Counted from the first letter of the stretch, positions 45,558 through 55,742 are shown. The stretch: DNA of 64,000 nt from Helicobacter felistomachi (GCF_030296895.1 NZ_AP028022.1:1240001-1304000); one strand, 5' to 3'. Numbers and translations are program-made. Notes: generated by a model from the sequence alone, not told the origin.

Positions 45558-46940
45558 TTAGCGATACCACCATTTTGGGCGTTTTTCAAGACTTTCGCAA
45601 CGGGCAAATATATCACCCGTGCATGTATCTTTACCCAAAATACAAAAGTAATTAACTTGCCAACTATCCAACGACTGATTAAAATTTTTACAGCCGAAAA
45701 ACATGCCCCCCATCTGCTCAACACTAGATACATCCCAAGTGTCTAATGGTTGGTTGAAGCTTTCGCAATATTTAAACATCTCACTCATGTTTTTTACTTT
45801 AGACACATTCCAAGAGTTCAAGGGTTGGTTAAAACTCTTGCAGTTTTGGAACATATCACACATCGTCTCGACATTAGACACATCCCAACTATTCAAGGGT
45901 TGGTTAAAAGACACACACCCGTTGAACATATGGTCCATCTTTTTAACATTAGAAACATCCCACCCCTCTAAAGAGCCGTTGAAGTTTTCGCATCCTTCAA
46001 ACATAGTAGTAATTTCTTCAACTTTGGAAGTATTCCAAGAGTTTAAGGGTTGGTTGAATTTTTTGCAGCTTTCAAACATGCAAGCCATCTCTTTGACATT
46101 AGATACATCCCAAGAGTTTAAGGGTTGGTTGAATTTTTTGCAGCCATTAAACATATGCCCCATCTGCTCAACATTAGAGACATCCCATTTGTCTAGGGCT
46201 TGATTGAAGTTTTCACAATCTTCAAACATGCCGTGCATGCATTTCACATTAGATACATCCCAATTAGAAATGTCATGGTTAAAATAAATACACCCGTGAA
46301 ACATCCTAGCCATGTTTTTCACATTTGATACATCCCAAGTTTCTATCCCCTCAAAGTTTTTTCTATCACAGGTAGTTTTAGGATAGTCTGGATAGAATAA
46401 ACAACTCAAATTTTCCAAAGGACCAATATCGATTTCACCCAAGTGGATGTTCTCGTTTTTCACTAATTTTTTAAGCTCCTCCATATTTTTAGGGAAATAC
46501 TTCCTTTTATAGGTTTTGGGGGCTATGTTGATAGTGGGGGGCGGAGTGTTTTGAGAATTTTGTGGGTCTTTTTTTAGGCTAGTAAGCACGCCCTCTAAAT
46601 CCAGCACGCCCTGCTCTAAGCTGGTTAAAGCCTCTAACACTTCTTTAGCACTACTGGCACTCTCTAGGCTGGCTAGGGGTGTGGCCATTTTAGACTTAAT
46701 GCGTTTTAGGCTGATTAAAGCCTGCTCTAACTGGGTGTCGTCATCCTCTAGGCTGGCGTAATGCGTGTCTAGGGCTTGGCTTAAATGCCCTAAAGCCTCA
46801 AAAAGCACACTAAATTTAGCGTGCAACTCTTTTGCCTCACTCCTTGCCTCTAAGCCCTCCTCTAACACCCCTTTAGCCAACCGCCCCGCCCTTTTAACCG
46901 CTTTGATCTCTTGCTCTAACTTTGCTAATGCCTCTTGCAT
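45558..46940 (-). CDS. Coiled-coil protein with nine DUF285/BspA-type repeats
   Basis: 460 residues, no signal peptide or membrane segment visible, so probably cytoplasmic. Residues 1-125 form a coiled coil (LAKLEQEIKAVKRAGRLAK...), followed by a Pro/Asn linker near 130-145. Residues 202-426 hold nine 25-residue repeats of the form WDVSNVxxMxxMFxxCxxFNQPLNS, the DUF285 (BspA leucine-rich-like) pattern; the tail ends RPKWWYR. Start at 46940 is fixed by AAGGAG. BspA repeats are known from adhesins and mycoplasma surface proteins; here the lack of export signal is odd. Function unknown. Confidence 0.8.
   Translation of the reverse strand: MQEALAKLEQEIKAVKRAGRLAKGVLEEGLEARSEAKELHAKFSVLFEALGHLSQALDTHYASLEDDDTQLEQALISLKRIKSKMATPLASLESASSAKEVLEALTSLEQGVLDLEGVLTSLKKDPQNSQNTPPPTINIAPKTYKRKYFPKNMEELKKLVKNENIHLGEIDIGPLENLSCLFYPDYPKTTCDRKNFEGIETWDVSNVKNMARMFHGCIYFNHDISNWDVSNVKCMHGMFEDCENFNQALDKWDVSNVEQMGHMFNGCKKFNQPLNSWDVSNVKEMACMFESCKKFNQPLNSWNTSKVEEITTMFEGCENFNGSLEGWDVSNVKKMDHMFNGCVSFNQPLNSWDVSNVETMCDMFQNCKSFNQPLNSWNVSKVKNMSEMFKYCESFNQPLDTWDVSSVEQMGGMFFGCKNFNQSLDSWQVNYFCILGKDTCTGDIFARCESLEKRPKWWYR
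45663..46337 (-). repeat. Nine tandem 75-bp repeats
   Basis: Each unit encodes one DUF285 repeat. Some units are nearly identical at DNA level (for example the segments around 46030-46060 and 46105-46135 share 'agagtttaagggttggttg'), which allows gain or loss of units by recombination. Confidence 0.8.
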
Positions 46941-47023
46941 GGGACTCCTTTGTCTGTGAGATAAAGGCCGTATTGTAGCAAGATTTGACAAATGGGATTT
47001 AGGGCTTCAACCTGCACCAACCC

Positions 47024-47668
47024 CTAACCTTGCAAAAGCCCCCCCTCCTTAAGTTGCAACACCCGCTCACAATACCCTCTAGCCAAAGTAGCATCGTGGG
47101 TGATGAAAAGAATCGAGATTTGCTTTTCTTGTTGGTAGGTGTGCGCCACTTGCATGATTTCGTGCTTGAGCTTTTTATCTAAGGCACTTGTGGTTTCATC
47201 TAAGAGCAACACCTCGGGGCAAACCAGCATCGCCCGCGCAATGCCTAATCTTTGCCTCTCCCCCCCGCTAAGCTCTCTGGGATAACGCCCTAAAAGTTTG
47301 GGGCTCAGTTTTGCAAACTCCAAAGCCTCGTTGAGGAGGGCATAGGTTTGAAAACGCCGACACACACTGCCTAGCAAGTCCTTCACCTTTTTAGCGGGGT
47401 TTAAAGCACTCAGTTGGTCTTGAAAAACATACTGCACTGCCTGCCTAAAGGGTCTTTCTTCCATTTGCAAAATGTCTTGGCTGTCGTATAAAATTTGCCC
47501 CCCATCAAAGGACTCTAAACGGGCAATGCACTTAGCCAGCGTGCTTTTGCCACACCCACTAGGCCCCATCAGCGCCGCCAACTCCCCCCTTTTTAAGCCA
47601 AAACTCACCCCCTCTAGCACCCTTTGTGCCCCATAGGACTTAGACAACTCCAGCACCTCTAAGAGCAT
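47024..47668 (-). CDS. ABC transporter ATP-binding protein (nickel/peptide importer type)
   Basis: Cytoplasmic ATPase of 214 residues. Walker A GPSGCGKST, Q-loop YVFQDQLSALNP, signature LSGGERQRLGIARAM, Walker B EVLLLDETTSALD and the H-loop ITHD are intact. DppF/NikE-like, but shorter than the about 270 residues of DppF because the C-terminal oligopeptide-binding extension is absent. Overlaps the paired ATPase by ten bases. Confidence 0.88.
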   Translation of the reverse strand: MLLEVLELSKSYGAQRVLEGVSFGLKRGELAALMGPSGCGKSTLAKCIARLESFDGGQILYDSQDILQMEERPFRQAVQYVFQDQLSALNPAKKVKDLLGSVCRRFQTYALLNEALEFAKLSPKLLGRYPRELSGGERQRLGIARAMLVCPEVLLLDETTSALDKKLKHEIMQVAHTYQQEKQISILFITHDATLARGYCERVLQLKEGGLLQG

Positions 47669-48276
47669 AAATACCCTCCAATTGCGCCAAAATACACGCT
47701 TTGCCCCCCATCGAGCACCAACACCTCATCGCAGAGCTTCAGCGCCACTTCCTCATCGTGCGTGATCACCACTCTTTGCACGGGCAGGCTTAAAAGCAAA
47801 TCCACCACGCTCTGCGTGTTTGCTTGATCTAGCGAGCTTGTCACCTCATCTAAAAACAAAATTCCTTTATTCAGGGCTAAATTTAAAGCAATTTGCACCC
47901 GACTTGCCATCCCGCGGCTGAGCTCATAAGGGTAAGCCTGCCACGCCTTTAAGGGGACATTTAAACCCACCAGCAAGTCCTTAGCTTGGGCTGCCCGCTC
48001 TTTGAGCACCATCGTAAAGGTGTCCTTGATTTTAAGATAGGGGTAAAAGCAAGAAATGCAGTCTTGAAAAACATAGCCCGCTTGTGCACTTAGGGTGAGT
48101 TCGCTGTAATGCACTTGAAAAGTGGGGGGCAACAACCCACAAAATGTCCTAGCCAGTGTGCTTTTCCCGCTCCCACTCACGCCCAAAATGGCTAAATGCC
48201 CTTTGGTGCTAAAACTAATGTCTTGTAAAATCGCCCCGCTCGGGCTAAGCACGCGCAAACCTTGCACGCTAAGCAC
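47659..48276 (-). CDS. ABC transporter ATP-binding protein, second subunit
   Basis: 205-residue ATPase paired with the preceding one (DppD/NikD-like). Walker A GVSGSGKST, signature LSRGMASRVQIALNLAL (a variant of LSGGQ), Walker B GILFLDEVTSSLD, H-loop ITHDEE. The Arg in place of the second Gly of the signature may mean an asymmetric ATPase pair. Overlaps the permease upstream by eight bases. Confidence 0.85.
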   Translation of the reverse strand: MLSVQGLRVLSPSGAILQDISFSTKGHLAILGVSGSGKSTLARTFCGLLPPTFQVHYSELTLSAQAGYVFQDCISCFYPYLKIKDTFTMVLKERAAQAKDLLVGLNVPLKAWQAYPYELSRGMASRVQIALNLALNKGILFLDEVTSSLDQANTQSVVDLLLSLPVQRVVITHDEEVALKLCDEVLVLDGGQSVYFGAIGGYLCS

Positions 48277-49042
48277 GCGCTCTCTCCCCCGCCCACGCTA
48301 AAGTAAAGACCACCACAAACACCGCTAAACCCGGCACCAGCACCAGCCACCACACCCCCGTAAAAATCGCCTGCGAAGCCTCGTTGAGCATGTTGCCTAA
48401 GCTCGCCTCCCCCACTTTAAGCCCCAGCCCAAAGAAGCTAAGCAAGGCCTCGGCACTGATGGCATGCGCACAAGTGTTGGCTAAAAGCACAAACACGCTG
48501 TTTTTAGCTAGGGGCAGTATCTCCAAAAAGGCGATTTCTAACTTGCTTGCCCCCAACGCCTTTTCATTAGCGACAAACTCCCTTGTGGCGATTTCTCTAA
48601 AGCTGTCGGCTAAAACCTTTGCCATTTGCGGCCATAAAAAAAGCGACAATAGTCCGCCTAGGCCCAAAAGCCCCAACCCCCGCTGGCTAAAGGCACTAAA
48701 AAGTAGAATCAACAACAAATTAGGCAGGGCCAAAAAGCCATCCAAAAAGCCCAGCAGCCCTAAGCGCCCCCACTTAGGTGCAAACAACACCCCAAAGGCA
48801 AAGGCTAGACTCATCAATAATGCCAAAATCCCGCTCACAAGCCCCACAAACACCGAGTTTCTTAAGCCCACCAACAGCCTTGAAAACTCATCGCGCCCTA
48901 AAAAATCCGTGCCTAGCCAGTGTGTGGCATTTGGGGGCAGTTTCAAGGCCTCTAAATGCACCTCATTGGGCGCAAAGGGCGCAAAAAAAGGCAGACAAAG
49001 GACGGCAAGCAAACCCCCAAGAACAAGCACCAACTTCACCAT
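48269..49042 (-). CDS. ABC transporter permease (DppC/NikC type)
   Basis: Inner-membrane permease of 257 residues with about six hydrophobic segments. HWLGTDFLGRDEFSRLLVGLRNS is the typical N-terminal motif of DppC/NikC, and EKALGASKLEIAFLEILPLAKN is the EAA loop that contacts the ATPase. Overlaps the partner permease by seven bases. Confidence 0.9.
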   Translation of the reverse strand: MVKLVLVLGGLLAVLCLPFFAPFAPNEVHLEALKLPPNATHWLGTDFLGRDEFSRLLVGLRNSVFVGLVSGILALLMSLAFAFGVLFAPKWGRLGLLGFLDGFLALPNLLLILLFSAFSQRGLGLLGLGGLLSLFLWPQMAKVLADSFREIATREFVANEKALGASKLEIAFLEILPLAKNSVFVLLANTCAHAISAEALLSFFGLGLKVGEASLGNMLNEASQAIFTGVWWLVLVPGLAVFVVVFTLAWAGERARA

Positions 49043-49994
49043 TTGGGATTAAGCCACCTTGCCAAAAGCGACACCCCCACATTCAGCCCCACCACAAAAA
49101 ACGCACTCAGCATGATGATGCTTAGGGCTAGCGGGTAGTCTTTATGCAGCAGGGCGTTGATGGTGCTTTGGCCTATTCCGCCGATGGAAAACACACTCTC
49201 CACGACATAAGTCCCCCCCACAATCGCCCCCGCATTAGACGCAAAATACCCCACAATAGGCAAAAAGCAAAAGCGCAAAACCAGCCAAAAACGCTTAAAT
49301 CCACTCACCCCCCACGCTTGGTAACTCAAGACAAAGGGTTCTTGCAAAGTGTCTAGCACCACTGAGCGCACAAGGCGGGTGTAAATGGCTAAATGCGATA
49401 AGGTCAGCACACCCACGGGCAAGAGCAAATGGCGGATGAGATCGCTAAAGGTAGGCGTTGCGCCAATTTCTCCCACCCCAGAGCTAGGCAGCCAGCCTAA
49501 AAGCACGCTAAAAAGCATGATCGCCACGAGTCCTAGCCAAAAACTTGGCACACTGAAAAAACCTAGAGTGGTGTAAATGATCGCTTTATCCAGCCACGAG
49601 TCCTTAAAATACGCCCCAGCCACGCCCAAAACCAACGCCAAAACAAAGCTCAGCCCAAAGCTTGTTAAGCCTAACATTAATGTATAGGGCAAGCCCTCTT
49701 TTAAAATGTCAATGACTCGCTCCCCGCTTGCCAAGCTCACCCCCAAATCCCCCGAAAAATACGCCCCAGCCACTCCAAATAACGCACGAGAAGCGGGCGA
49801 TCTAGGCCTAAATTGGCTAATAAGCGGGCTTTAAGAAGGGAATTTGCGCTCTGCACGCTGTCTCCATAAATGCCCGATAACACGCTCCCACTCGACAAAT
49901 CCAGCGCCACAAACACCACAAAGCTAAAGATGAGCAAGAGTAAGAGTGCCCCCAAAATCTTTTTAAACGCAAAAGACACTAATCCTTGCTCCAC
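49036..49994 (-). CDS. ABC transporter permease (DppB/NikB type), frameshifted
   Basis: Partner permease. The first frame (49994 to 49737) gives the N-terminal membrane helix and LANLGLDRPLLVRYLEWLGRIFRG, then a stop; the second frame continues with DLGVSLASGERVIDILKEGLPYTL, the EAA-like loop YQAWGVSGFKRFWLVLRFCFLP and the remaining helices. A G5 run (C5 at 49749-49753 on plus) is at the junction; G6 gives one frame of 319 residues. A functional importer needs this subunit intact. Confidence 0.82.
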
Positions 49995-51490
49995 TCAGCG
50001 ACATTGTAAGTGAATCGCGCCCCGTGGTGCCCCAAAATCGTGGGCTTGATGCCATGGATATTTGAGCGGTAGGCTAAAGGATAGCGCAGATACACCAAAA
50101 ACGCAAAGGGCGGGTTGTTGTGTAAATCCTGTATGAATTTAGCATACCACAATTTGCGAGTCGCCCTGCTTTTGGCGGTGCGGGCTTTGTTTAAAGCCAA
50201 GTCTACGGCCTTATCGCTGTAATGGTTGTAATTCCACTCCATCTTTGTGCCAAAAATGCGGTAGGTTTGTAGATCGGGATCAAGTGGTGAACCCCAGCCA
50301 ATGATGAAGCTATCCACTTTAGCAATCTCAAACGCCCCATGGTTTTTGGCAACCGCTGTGGCTTTAATCCCCACTTGGGCCAGCTCGCTTTGCAAAATAT
50401 TGGCTAGGGTAACCCTGAGTGGGTCGGTGTTGAAGGCGTAAACGTCAAAGGCCAAAGGCTTGCCCTCTTTATAAAAAACCTTGTCTTTAAGCACCCAGCC
50501 GTCTTTTTCTAAAATTTCTTTAGCCTTGGCGGGGTCGTAGGGATAGCCTTGTGCGTGCGGGTCGTTCGCCCAGCTTGCCTGTATGGGGTTGTTTGCCACA
50601 AAGCCATAGCCGTGCAAGATTTTTTGGGCGATGAGGGGGCGGTCAATGGCGTAGTTGATCGCCTCTCTCACGGCTAGGGATTTTAAAAGGGGGTTGTCAA
50701 AGTTAAACATCAATGCCCGGTAGTCTGCGCTCTTGCAGTCTAAGATCTTAATGTGCGGGTCGCGCTCTAGGCTTTTGCTTAAATTTGGCTCGACCAGGGC
50801 GACATCAAGGTCTGCGCTTTTGACCTCATAGGTGCGGACATTGAAATCGGGGACAATCTTTAAAACGGCTTTTTGAGACTTGGGCGCACCTCTATAAAAT
50901 TTCTCATTAGCGGTAAAGCTGATATACGCCCCCTTTTGCCAGCGCACGAATTTAAAGGGTCCCGTGCCGATGGGGTGTTGGTTAAATCTGTCGGTGTTTA
51001 AATCCTTGCCTGCAAGCAGGTGCTTAGGCAAAATGCCGACACTCAGCACATCTAAGAGCGGGGGGAAGGGGGCTTTTAGGGTGATTTTTAAGGTGTAGGG
51101 GTCTAACACCTGCACGCTTTGTATCTCGCTAAAATTTGCGCGCGCAGGGGCGTTGAGCTTAGGGTTTTGGGCTTGCTCTAGGGTGAATTTCACATCCTGG
51201 GCACTAAAGGGTTTGCCATCGTGCCAAAACACGCCTTTTCTTAAATGAAACACCCAGCTTAAGCCATCAGGGCTCACCTCCCAACTTGTGGCTAAATCGG
51301 GCTGTATTTGCATGTCAGGGCTAAAGCGGGTCAGTCCACTAAAGACAAAATCCAAAGCACTGTCGTGATCCTCATCAAAAAGGGGGTTGATGCGGGCAGT
51401 TTCATTTTCCACGCCGATCACTAAAGTGTCTTTAGGCGTGGCGGCAAAAAGGGGGAGAGTTAACAAACAAGCAAGGAGAAATCTTAACAT
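49979..51490 (-). CDS. Periplasmic solute-binding protein, family 5 (nickel/peptide/opine type)
   Basis: 503 residues with signal peptide MLRFLLACLLTLPLFAATP. Family-5 features include FSPDMQIQPDLATSWEVSPDGLSWVFHLRKGVFWHDGKPFSAQDV and PIGTGPFKFVRWQKG. It delivers the ligand to the permease pair encoded just downstream. The ligand could be nickel (NikA/CntA-like) or peptide (DppA-like); the sequence alone does not decide, though short ATPases and gastric lifestyle suggest a nickel chelate. AAAGGA before the ATG. Confidence 0.88.
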   Translation of the reverse strand: MLRFLLACLLTLPLFAATPKDTLVIGVENETARINPLFDEDHDSALDFVFSGLTRFSPDMQIQPDLATSWEVSPDGLSWVFHLRKGVFWHDGKPFSAQDVKFTLEQAQNPKLNAPARANFSEIQSVQVLDPYTLKITLKAPFPPLLDVLSVGILPKHLLAGKDLNTDRFNQHPIGTGPFKFVRWQKGAYISFTANEKFYRGAPKSQKAVLKIVPDFNVRTYEVKSADLDVALVEPNLSKSLERDPHIKILDCKSADYRALMFNFDNPLLKSLAVREAINYAIDRPLIAQKILHGYGFVANNPIQASWANDPHAQGYPYDPAKAKEILEKDGWVLKDKVFYKEGKPLAFDVYAFNTDPLRVTLANILQSELAQVGIKATAVAKNHGAFEIAKVDSFIIGWGSPLDPDLQTYRIFGTKMEWNYNHYSDKAVDLALNKARTAKSRATRKLWYAKFIQDLHNNPPFAFLVYLRYPLAYRSNIHGIKPTILGHHGARFTYNVAEWSKD

Positions 51491-51578
51491 AGTAATCCTT
51501 TAGTGCTATGTTTGTATTATTAGTATTAATTTCTTAAAAAATGGTTAACGGCGAGCACTTTCTGCCTCTATTGTTAAA

Positions 51579-51622
51579 GCGTGCGCCAAGCACGCACCCC
51601 CTCCAGGCGGGCTGCATCCGCC
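51579..51622. other. Two short hairpins between the importer and a small gene
   Basis: GCGTGC-gccaa-GCACGC (51579-51595, six-base stem) and GGCGG-ctgc-type loop-CCGCC (51606-51622, five-base stem). They follow the small gene's stop on the minus strand and could end its transcript, but no T run is present. Confidence 0.4.
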
Positions 51623-51634
51623 CTTGCTGCGCCC

Positions 51635-51832
51635 CTAGAGTTTAGAGCACTTCTTTTTTAGGGTTGCGCCGTGCGCTGGGGGGAGGGGGGAGAGTAAAGT
51701 CTGTTTAGTGTACTGCGATCGCAAGCTGTCTAGGCGCGTTCTAGTGGCTGCGCACTCAGTTTGCAAACACCCCAACTGTTTTTGCAAAGTGTCTAGGAGC
51801 AAGATAAGTCTCGCACGCTGTTGTGCATCCAT
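51635..51832 (-). CDS. Small coiled-coil protein of unknown function
   Basis: 65 residues from the ATG at 51832, which has AAAGGA at good spacing. The sequence MDAQQRARLILLLDTLQKQL and LQTECAATRTRLDSLRSQY form a predicted helix with heptad Leu pattern, then a Ser/Pro/Lys tail (ATLKKKCSKL). No family recognised; it lies alone between gluP and the importer. Confidence 0.5.
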   Translation of the reverse strand: MDAQQRARLILLLDTLQKQLGCLQTECAATRTRLDSLRSQYTKQTLLSPLPPAHGATLKKKCSKL

Positions 51833-51892
51833 TTTCAATCCTTTCTTGGAAAAATTCACGCCTCAGACTAACACTTTTATTTAAATATTTAC

Positions 51893-53110
51893 TTAATGTG
51901 TGCGTTCTCTCACGGAGTAGAAATAAACTGCAAAGATCAAGATATAGACATAGCACGCCATAGGCACCATGTAAGAGATCAAAATCCCTAGGTTATGTAT
52001 GTCGGCGATGTAGCCTTGAATGAGCGGCACAACCGCTCCGCCCACAATCGCCATACAAATGATCCCGGAGGCTTGGCTGGTGAATCTGTCAAGCCCCTTT
52101 GTGGCTAGAGAGAAGATTGTAGGGAACATGATCGAGTTAAACAAGCCGATGGTAAGCAAAAAGTAAATGCTAAGGGCATTGTGTAGTGCCACAGCCACCG
52201 CAAGCAAGAGGATGTTCGTGCCAGCGTTGAAAGCCAAACAGGTGTTGGGCGCGATTTTTTGCATGGCCAAACTACCGATGAAGCGCCCCACCATCGCCCC
52301 GCCCCAATAATAGATCAAATGGTGTGAGCCGACTTTTTCAGGGATATGGGCGATTTCTTCCATAGTGAGGACTAAGAACGAGCCGATCGACACTTCGCCA
52401 CCCACATAAAAGAAAATCGCCCCCGCCCCAAAGACAAAGTGGCGGTATTCTAAGGCACTTTTCTTCCCATCGTGGTTGTGTTCACTGATTTGCTCGGCTC
52501 TCTCGCGCACATCGGGCAGTTTGAGTAAATACACGATGATGGCCAACACAATGAGCGCTCCCGCAATCATTAAATAGGGAATTTGCACGGACTGCGCCTC
52601 TTTGACCTTGTCAATGACTTTCTCCGTGTTGGAGGCAATCAAATGCGCCCCAAAGAGCGGGCCTAAAGTGGTGCCTAGAGAGTTAAAGGCTTGCACGAGG
52701 GTTAGCGCGCTCGCCTCTTTGCCGGGGGCCAAGAGAGTTACAAAGGGGTTGCCCGCGGTTTGCAGCAACACCACTCCACTGGCGAGGATAAAAAGCGCAC
52801 CTAGGAAAATAGGATAGGAGGCCGTGGAGGCGGCAGGATAAAATAAAATGCAGCCGATGGCACTCAGCAAAAAGCCTCCCACCACGCCGGTCGGATAGCC
52901 GATCTTCTCCAGCAATTTACCAAAAAGCCCACCTGTGATGAAGTAGGCCCCAAAGAAACAAAATTGCACCAAAACAGCTTCTGCGTGGCTGAGCTCAAAG
53001 ATTTTCTTTAGATGTGGGATCAACACATCGTTTAAAACGGTGATGAAACCCATGGCAAAAAACAAAGCGGTGAGAGCTGCGAGCGCAAAAGTATTGCTCT
53101 TGGTTTGCAT
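51893..53110 (-). CDS. gluP: Glucose/galactose:sodium symporter (MFS)
   Basis: Major facilitator protein of 405 residues with about twelve hydrophobic segments, the FucP/GluP branch. GFITVLNDVLIPHLKKIFELSHAEAVLVQFCFFGAYF is the typical start, and AGNPFVTLLAPGKEASALTLVQAFNSLGTTLGP is strongly conserved. Matches H. pylori GluP (HP1174). Its ATG overlaps the pgi stop by one base (TAATG), and the ribosome site AAGGAG lies within pgi, so sugar uptake is coupled to the catabolic operon. Confidence 0.95.
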   Translation of the reverse strand: MQTKSNTFALAALTALFFAMGFITVLNDVLIPHLKKIFELSHAEAVLVQFCFFGAYFITGGLFGKLLEKIGYPTGVVGGFLLSAIGCILFYPAASTASYPIFLGALFILASGVVLLQTAGNPFVTLLAPGKEASALTLVQAFNSLGTTLGPLFGAHLIASNTEKVIDKVKEAQSVQIPYLMIAGALIVLAIIVYLLKLPDVRERAEQISEHNHDGKKSALEYRHFVFGAGAIFFYVGGEVSIGSFLVLTMEEIAHIPEKVGSHHLIYYWGGAMVGRFIGSLAMQKIAPNTCLAFNAGTNILLLAVAVALHNALSIYFLLTIGLFNSIMFPTIFSLATKGLDRFTSQASGIICMAIVGGAVVPLIQGYIADIHNLGILISYMVPMACYVYILIFAVYFYSVRERTH

Positions 53111-54759
53111 TAAACTCCTTTATTAAATGCGGTGTAGACCTCTACCAAGTGCTTTGTAGAGGAGTCTAGGGGTTTTGTGGGCATAGCACCGCGTAGGCGT
53201 GCCAAAATGCCCGCCGCCAACTCTTTACCCAATTCCACCCCCCATTGGTCAAAACTATTGATGTTCCAAATCACTCCTTGTACGAAGATTTTATGCTCAT
53301 AAAGTGCGATGAGCGCGCCTATACTCTTAGGGCAAATGGTGTCTAGCAAGATCACATTGCTAGGCCGATTGCCTGAAAACACCCGGTGTTGGGCGAGACT
53401 CTTGGCTTTCTCTACACTCTTGCCTGCTTCTAGGAGTTCTTGATATGCTTGCTCATAGTCCTTGCCCTCCATGAAGGCTTGAGCTTGGGCAAACATGTTG
53501 CTCACTAAGATGTCGTGGTGTTCGGGCAAATGTCCCTCTTTGCTTAAGGACACGATGAAGTCGATTGGGCTGATGTGCGTGCCCTGATGCAAGAGTTGGA
53601 AAAAGGCGTGTTGGGCGTTGATGCCTAAATCCCCCCAAATGATGGGTCCCGTGTCGTAGTCTACTGCCTGCCCCTCTAGCGTGGTGCTTTTGCCATTGCT
53701 CTCCATGTCGAGTTGCTGGATGAAACGGGGGAAGTAGCGTAGGTATTGATCGTAGGGGGCGATTAAATGACTACCCGCATCAAATAGGTTGATGTACCAA
53801 ATGCCAAGAAGTGCCAAAATCACGGGCATGTTGCGCTCAAAGGGGGCGTTTTTAAAGTGCTCATCCATTTCATACGCGCCGCACAACAAATCTTTAAAAT
53901 TTTCTTTGCCTAGATAAATCATGATCGAAAGCCCGATGGCCGACCACAGACTATAACGCCCCCCCACCCAGTTCCAAAAGCTAAACATGTTCTGTGTGTC
54001 GATCCCAAAGGCTTGCACGGCCTCTTTGTTTGTAGACACTGCCACAAAGTGTTTAGCGATGTGGACTTCATTGAGGGCGTGGGCTAAAAACCATTGGCGC
54101 GCGCTCAGGGCGTTTGTCAGGGTTTCTTGCGTGGAGAAAGTTTTAGAAGCCACGATAAAAAGCGTGGTTTCGGGATGTATCTTGTCTAACACGCCTTGTA
54201 TCTGTGTCCCATCCACATTAGACACGAAGTACATATTCAGGCGTGGGCTGGCAAAGGGGCGTAGCGCCTTACACACCATCAGTGCCCCCAAATCCGAGCC
54301 ACCAATGCCGATATTCACCACATCCGTGATGACTTGATTCGTGTAGCCTAGCCACTCCCCGCAACGCACCATGTCGCTAAATTTTTCCATGCGCTCTAAG
54401 ACTTGGCGCACTTGGGGCAGGACATCTAGGCCATCAACCTTGATCGGGTCTTGTCCTTGATAACGCAGGGCCGTGTGTAAGGCGGCACGCTCTTCGGTGC
54501 TGTTGATCTTCTCTCCGTCAAACATGGCCTGGATTTTTTCAGCCAGCCCACACTCTGTGGCTAAATCTTTCAAAAGCTTTAAGGTCGTGTCGTCTATGCG
54601 GTTTTTAGAATAATCTAGGCTAATGGGGCCATTTTTTAAAAAGTAGCGTGTAGCGCGCGTAGGGTCGGCTTGAAACATGTCTTTCATGTGCGCTGTTTTC
54701 ATGCGGTTGAAATGTTCTTGCAAGGCTTTAAAGGCTGGGTGTTGTGTCAAGGTTTTCAT
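53110..54759 (-). CDS. pgi: Glucose-6-phosphate isomerase
   Basis: Interconverts glucose 6-phosphate and fructose 6-phosphate. 549 residues, family length. [16 protein letters not shown], the signature [15 protein letters not shown] and [19 protein letters not shown] are present. Overlaps glk by four bases. In H. pylori pgi is elsewhere (HP1166); here it joins the Entner-Doudoroff cluster. Confidence 0.96.
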   Translation of the reverse strand: MKTLTQHPAFKALQEHFNRMKTAHMKDMFQADPTRATRYFLKNGPISLDYSKNRIDDTTLKLLKDLATECGLAEKIQAMFDGEKINSTEERAALHTALRYQGQDPIKVDGLDVLPQVRQVLERMEKFSDMVRCGEWLGYTNQVITDVVNIGIGGSDLGALMVCKALRPFASPRLNMYFVSNVDGTQIQGVLDKIHPETTLFIVASKTFSTQETLTNALSARQWFLAHALNEVHIAKHFVAVSTNKEAVQAFGIDTQNMFSFWNWVGGRYSLWSAIGLSIMIYLGKENFKDLLCGAYEMDEHFKNAPFERNMPVILALLGIWYINLFDAGSHLIAPYDQYLRYFPRFIQQLDMESNGKSTTLEGQAVDYDTGPIIWGDLGINAQHAFFQLLHQGTHISPIDFIVSLSKEGHLPEHHDILVSNMFAQAQAFMEGKDYEQAYQELLEAGKSVEKAKSLAQHRVFSGNRPSNVILLDTICPKSIGALIALYEHKIFVQGVIWNINSFDQWGVELGKELAAGILARLRGAMPTKPLDSSTKHLVEVYTAFNKGV

Positions 54760-55742
54760 GCGTTCTCTTTGCGTAAGTGGTTTTCTAGGGCAATACCCAC
54801 CCCGTATATGCCCGGATATTTTGCCAATACCACATACACAGGGATGGCGGCCAAATAGGCGTCAAAACGCCCCTTATTTTCAAAACGAATTCGAAAGGGG
54901 GAAGTTTTGAAGTAATCGATGAAACGGGGGATGATCCCCCCACATAAATACACCCCGCTCCTTGCCCCCAAAACCAACGCCATGTTGGAAGCCACCGTGC
55001 CTAAAATCGTGCAAAAAAGGTCTAAGGTCAGGCGGCACAGCGGGGACTTGCCGCTTAGGGCTTGCTCGCCGATCATCTCGGGGGTCATCTTCGCCACTTT
55101 GATCCCCTCGCGATGCGCCAAAGCCTCGTGGATCAACACCAATCCTGCCCCGCTTAAAAAGCGCTCAGCAGAGACATGCCCGTATTTTTTCTTGGCATAC
55201 CTCCACAGCATGATCTCGGTGTCGTCAAAGGGCGCAAAACTCACATGCCCGCCCTCGCCCGCCAACGCCACATACGAACCATCGTGGCAAGGAATGAGCG
55301 CACTGACCCCTAGCCCCGTGCCCGGGCCGATCACAAGTTTGGGCGTGTCAATGGTACACATGGTGCCCCCCACTTGCAACAACTCCTCTTCCTTGACTTG
55401 AGAAATACCATAAGCTTGGGCGGTGAAGTCGTTGATGACTAAGAGCGTGGCAAAGCCCAACGCTTGGCGGGTGGTTTCCACAGAAAAGGCCCAATGGTGG
55501 TTAGTCATCTGTATCCAGTCCCCCACCACAGGGTTGGCTAAAGCAAAGGCGGCATGCGCCACGCTGGGATGACCTATATTCTTTAAATAATGCTTTGTTG
55601 CGTCCACAATGGTGTCAAAGTCGTGGCAAGCTAAAACCTCCACGGATTCTAATTGCCCGGGGGCGACCTCTAACCCAAAGCGGGCATTGGTCCCCCCGAT
55701 GTCGGCTAAAAGGCGTGGATAGTTGTTAGGCGCAGAAGACAT
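54756..55742 (-). CDS. glk: Glucokinase
   Basis: ATP-dependent glucokinase, 328 residues. Nucleotide-binding [15 protein letters not shown], catalytic Asp in [13 protein letters not shown], and [15 protein letters not shown] are family motifs. Overlaps pgl upstream by 17 bases. Feeds glucose 6-phosphate to zwf. Confidence 0.96.
   Translation of the reverse strand: MSSAPNNYPRLLADIGGTNARFGLEVAPGQLESVEVLACHDFDTIVDATKHYLKNIGHPSVAHAAFALANPVVGDWIQMTNHHWAFSVETTRQALGFATLLVINDFTAQAYGISQVKEEELLQVGGTMCTIDTPKLVIGPGTGLGVSALIPCHDGSYVALAGEGGHVSFAPFDDTEIMLWRYAKKKYGHVSAERFLSGAGLVLIHEALAHREGIKVAKMTPEMIGEQALSGKSPLCRLTLDLFCTILGTVASNMALVLGARSGVYLCGGIIPRFIDYFKTSPFRIRFENKGRFDAYLAAIPVYVVLAKYPGIYGVGIALENHLRKENA

Noticed and set aside
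45663-46337. Regular 75-bp repeats that could suggest a CRISPR array
   Set aside because: The units are in frame, encode DUF285 repeats without separate unique spacers, and lie inside one open gene.
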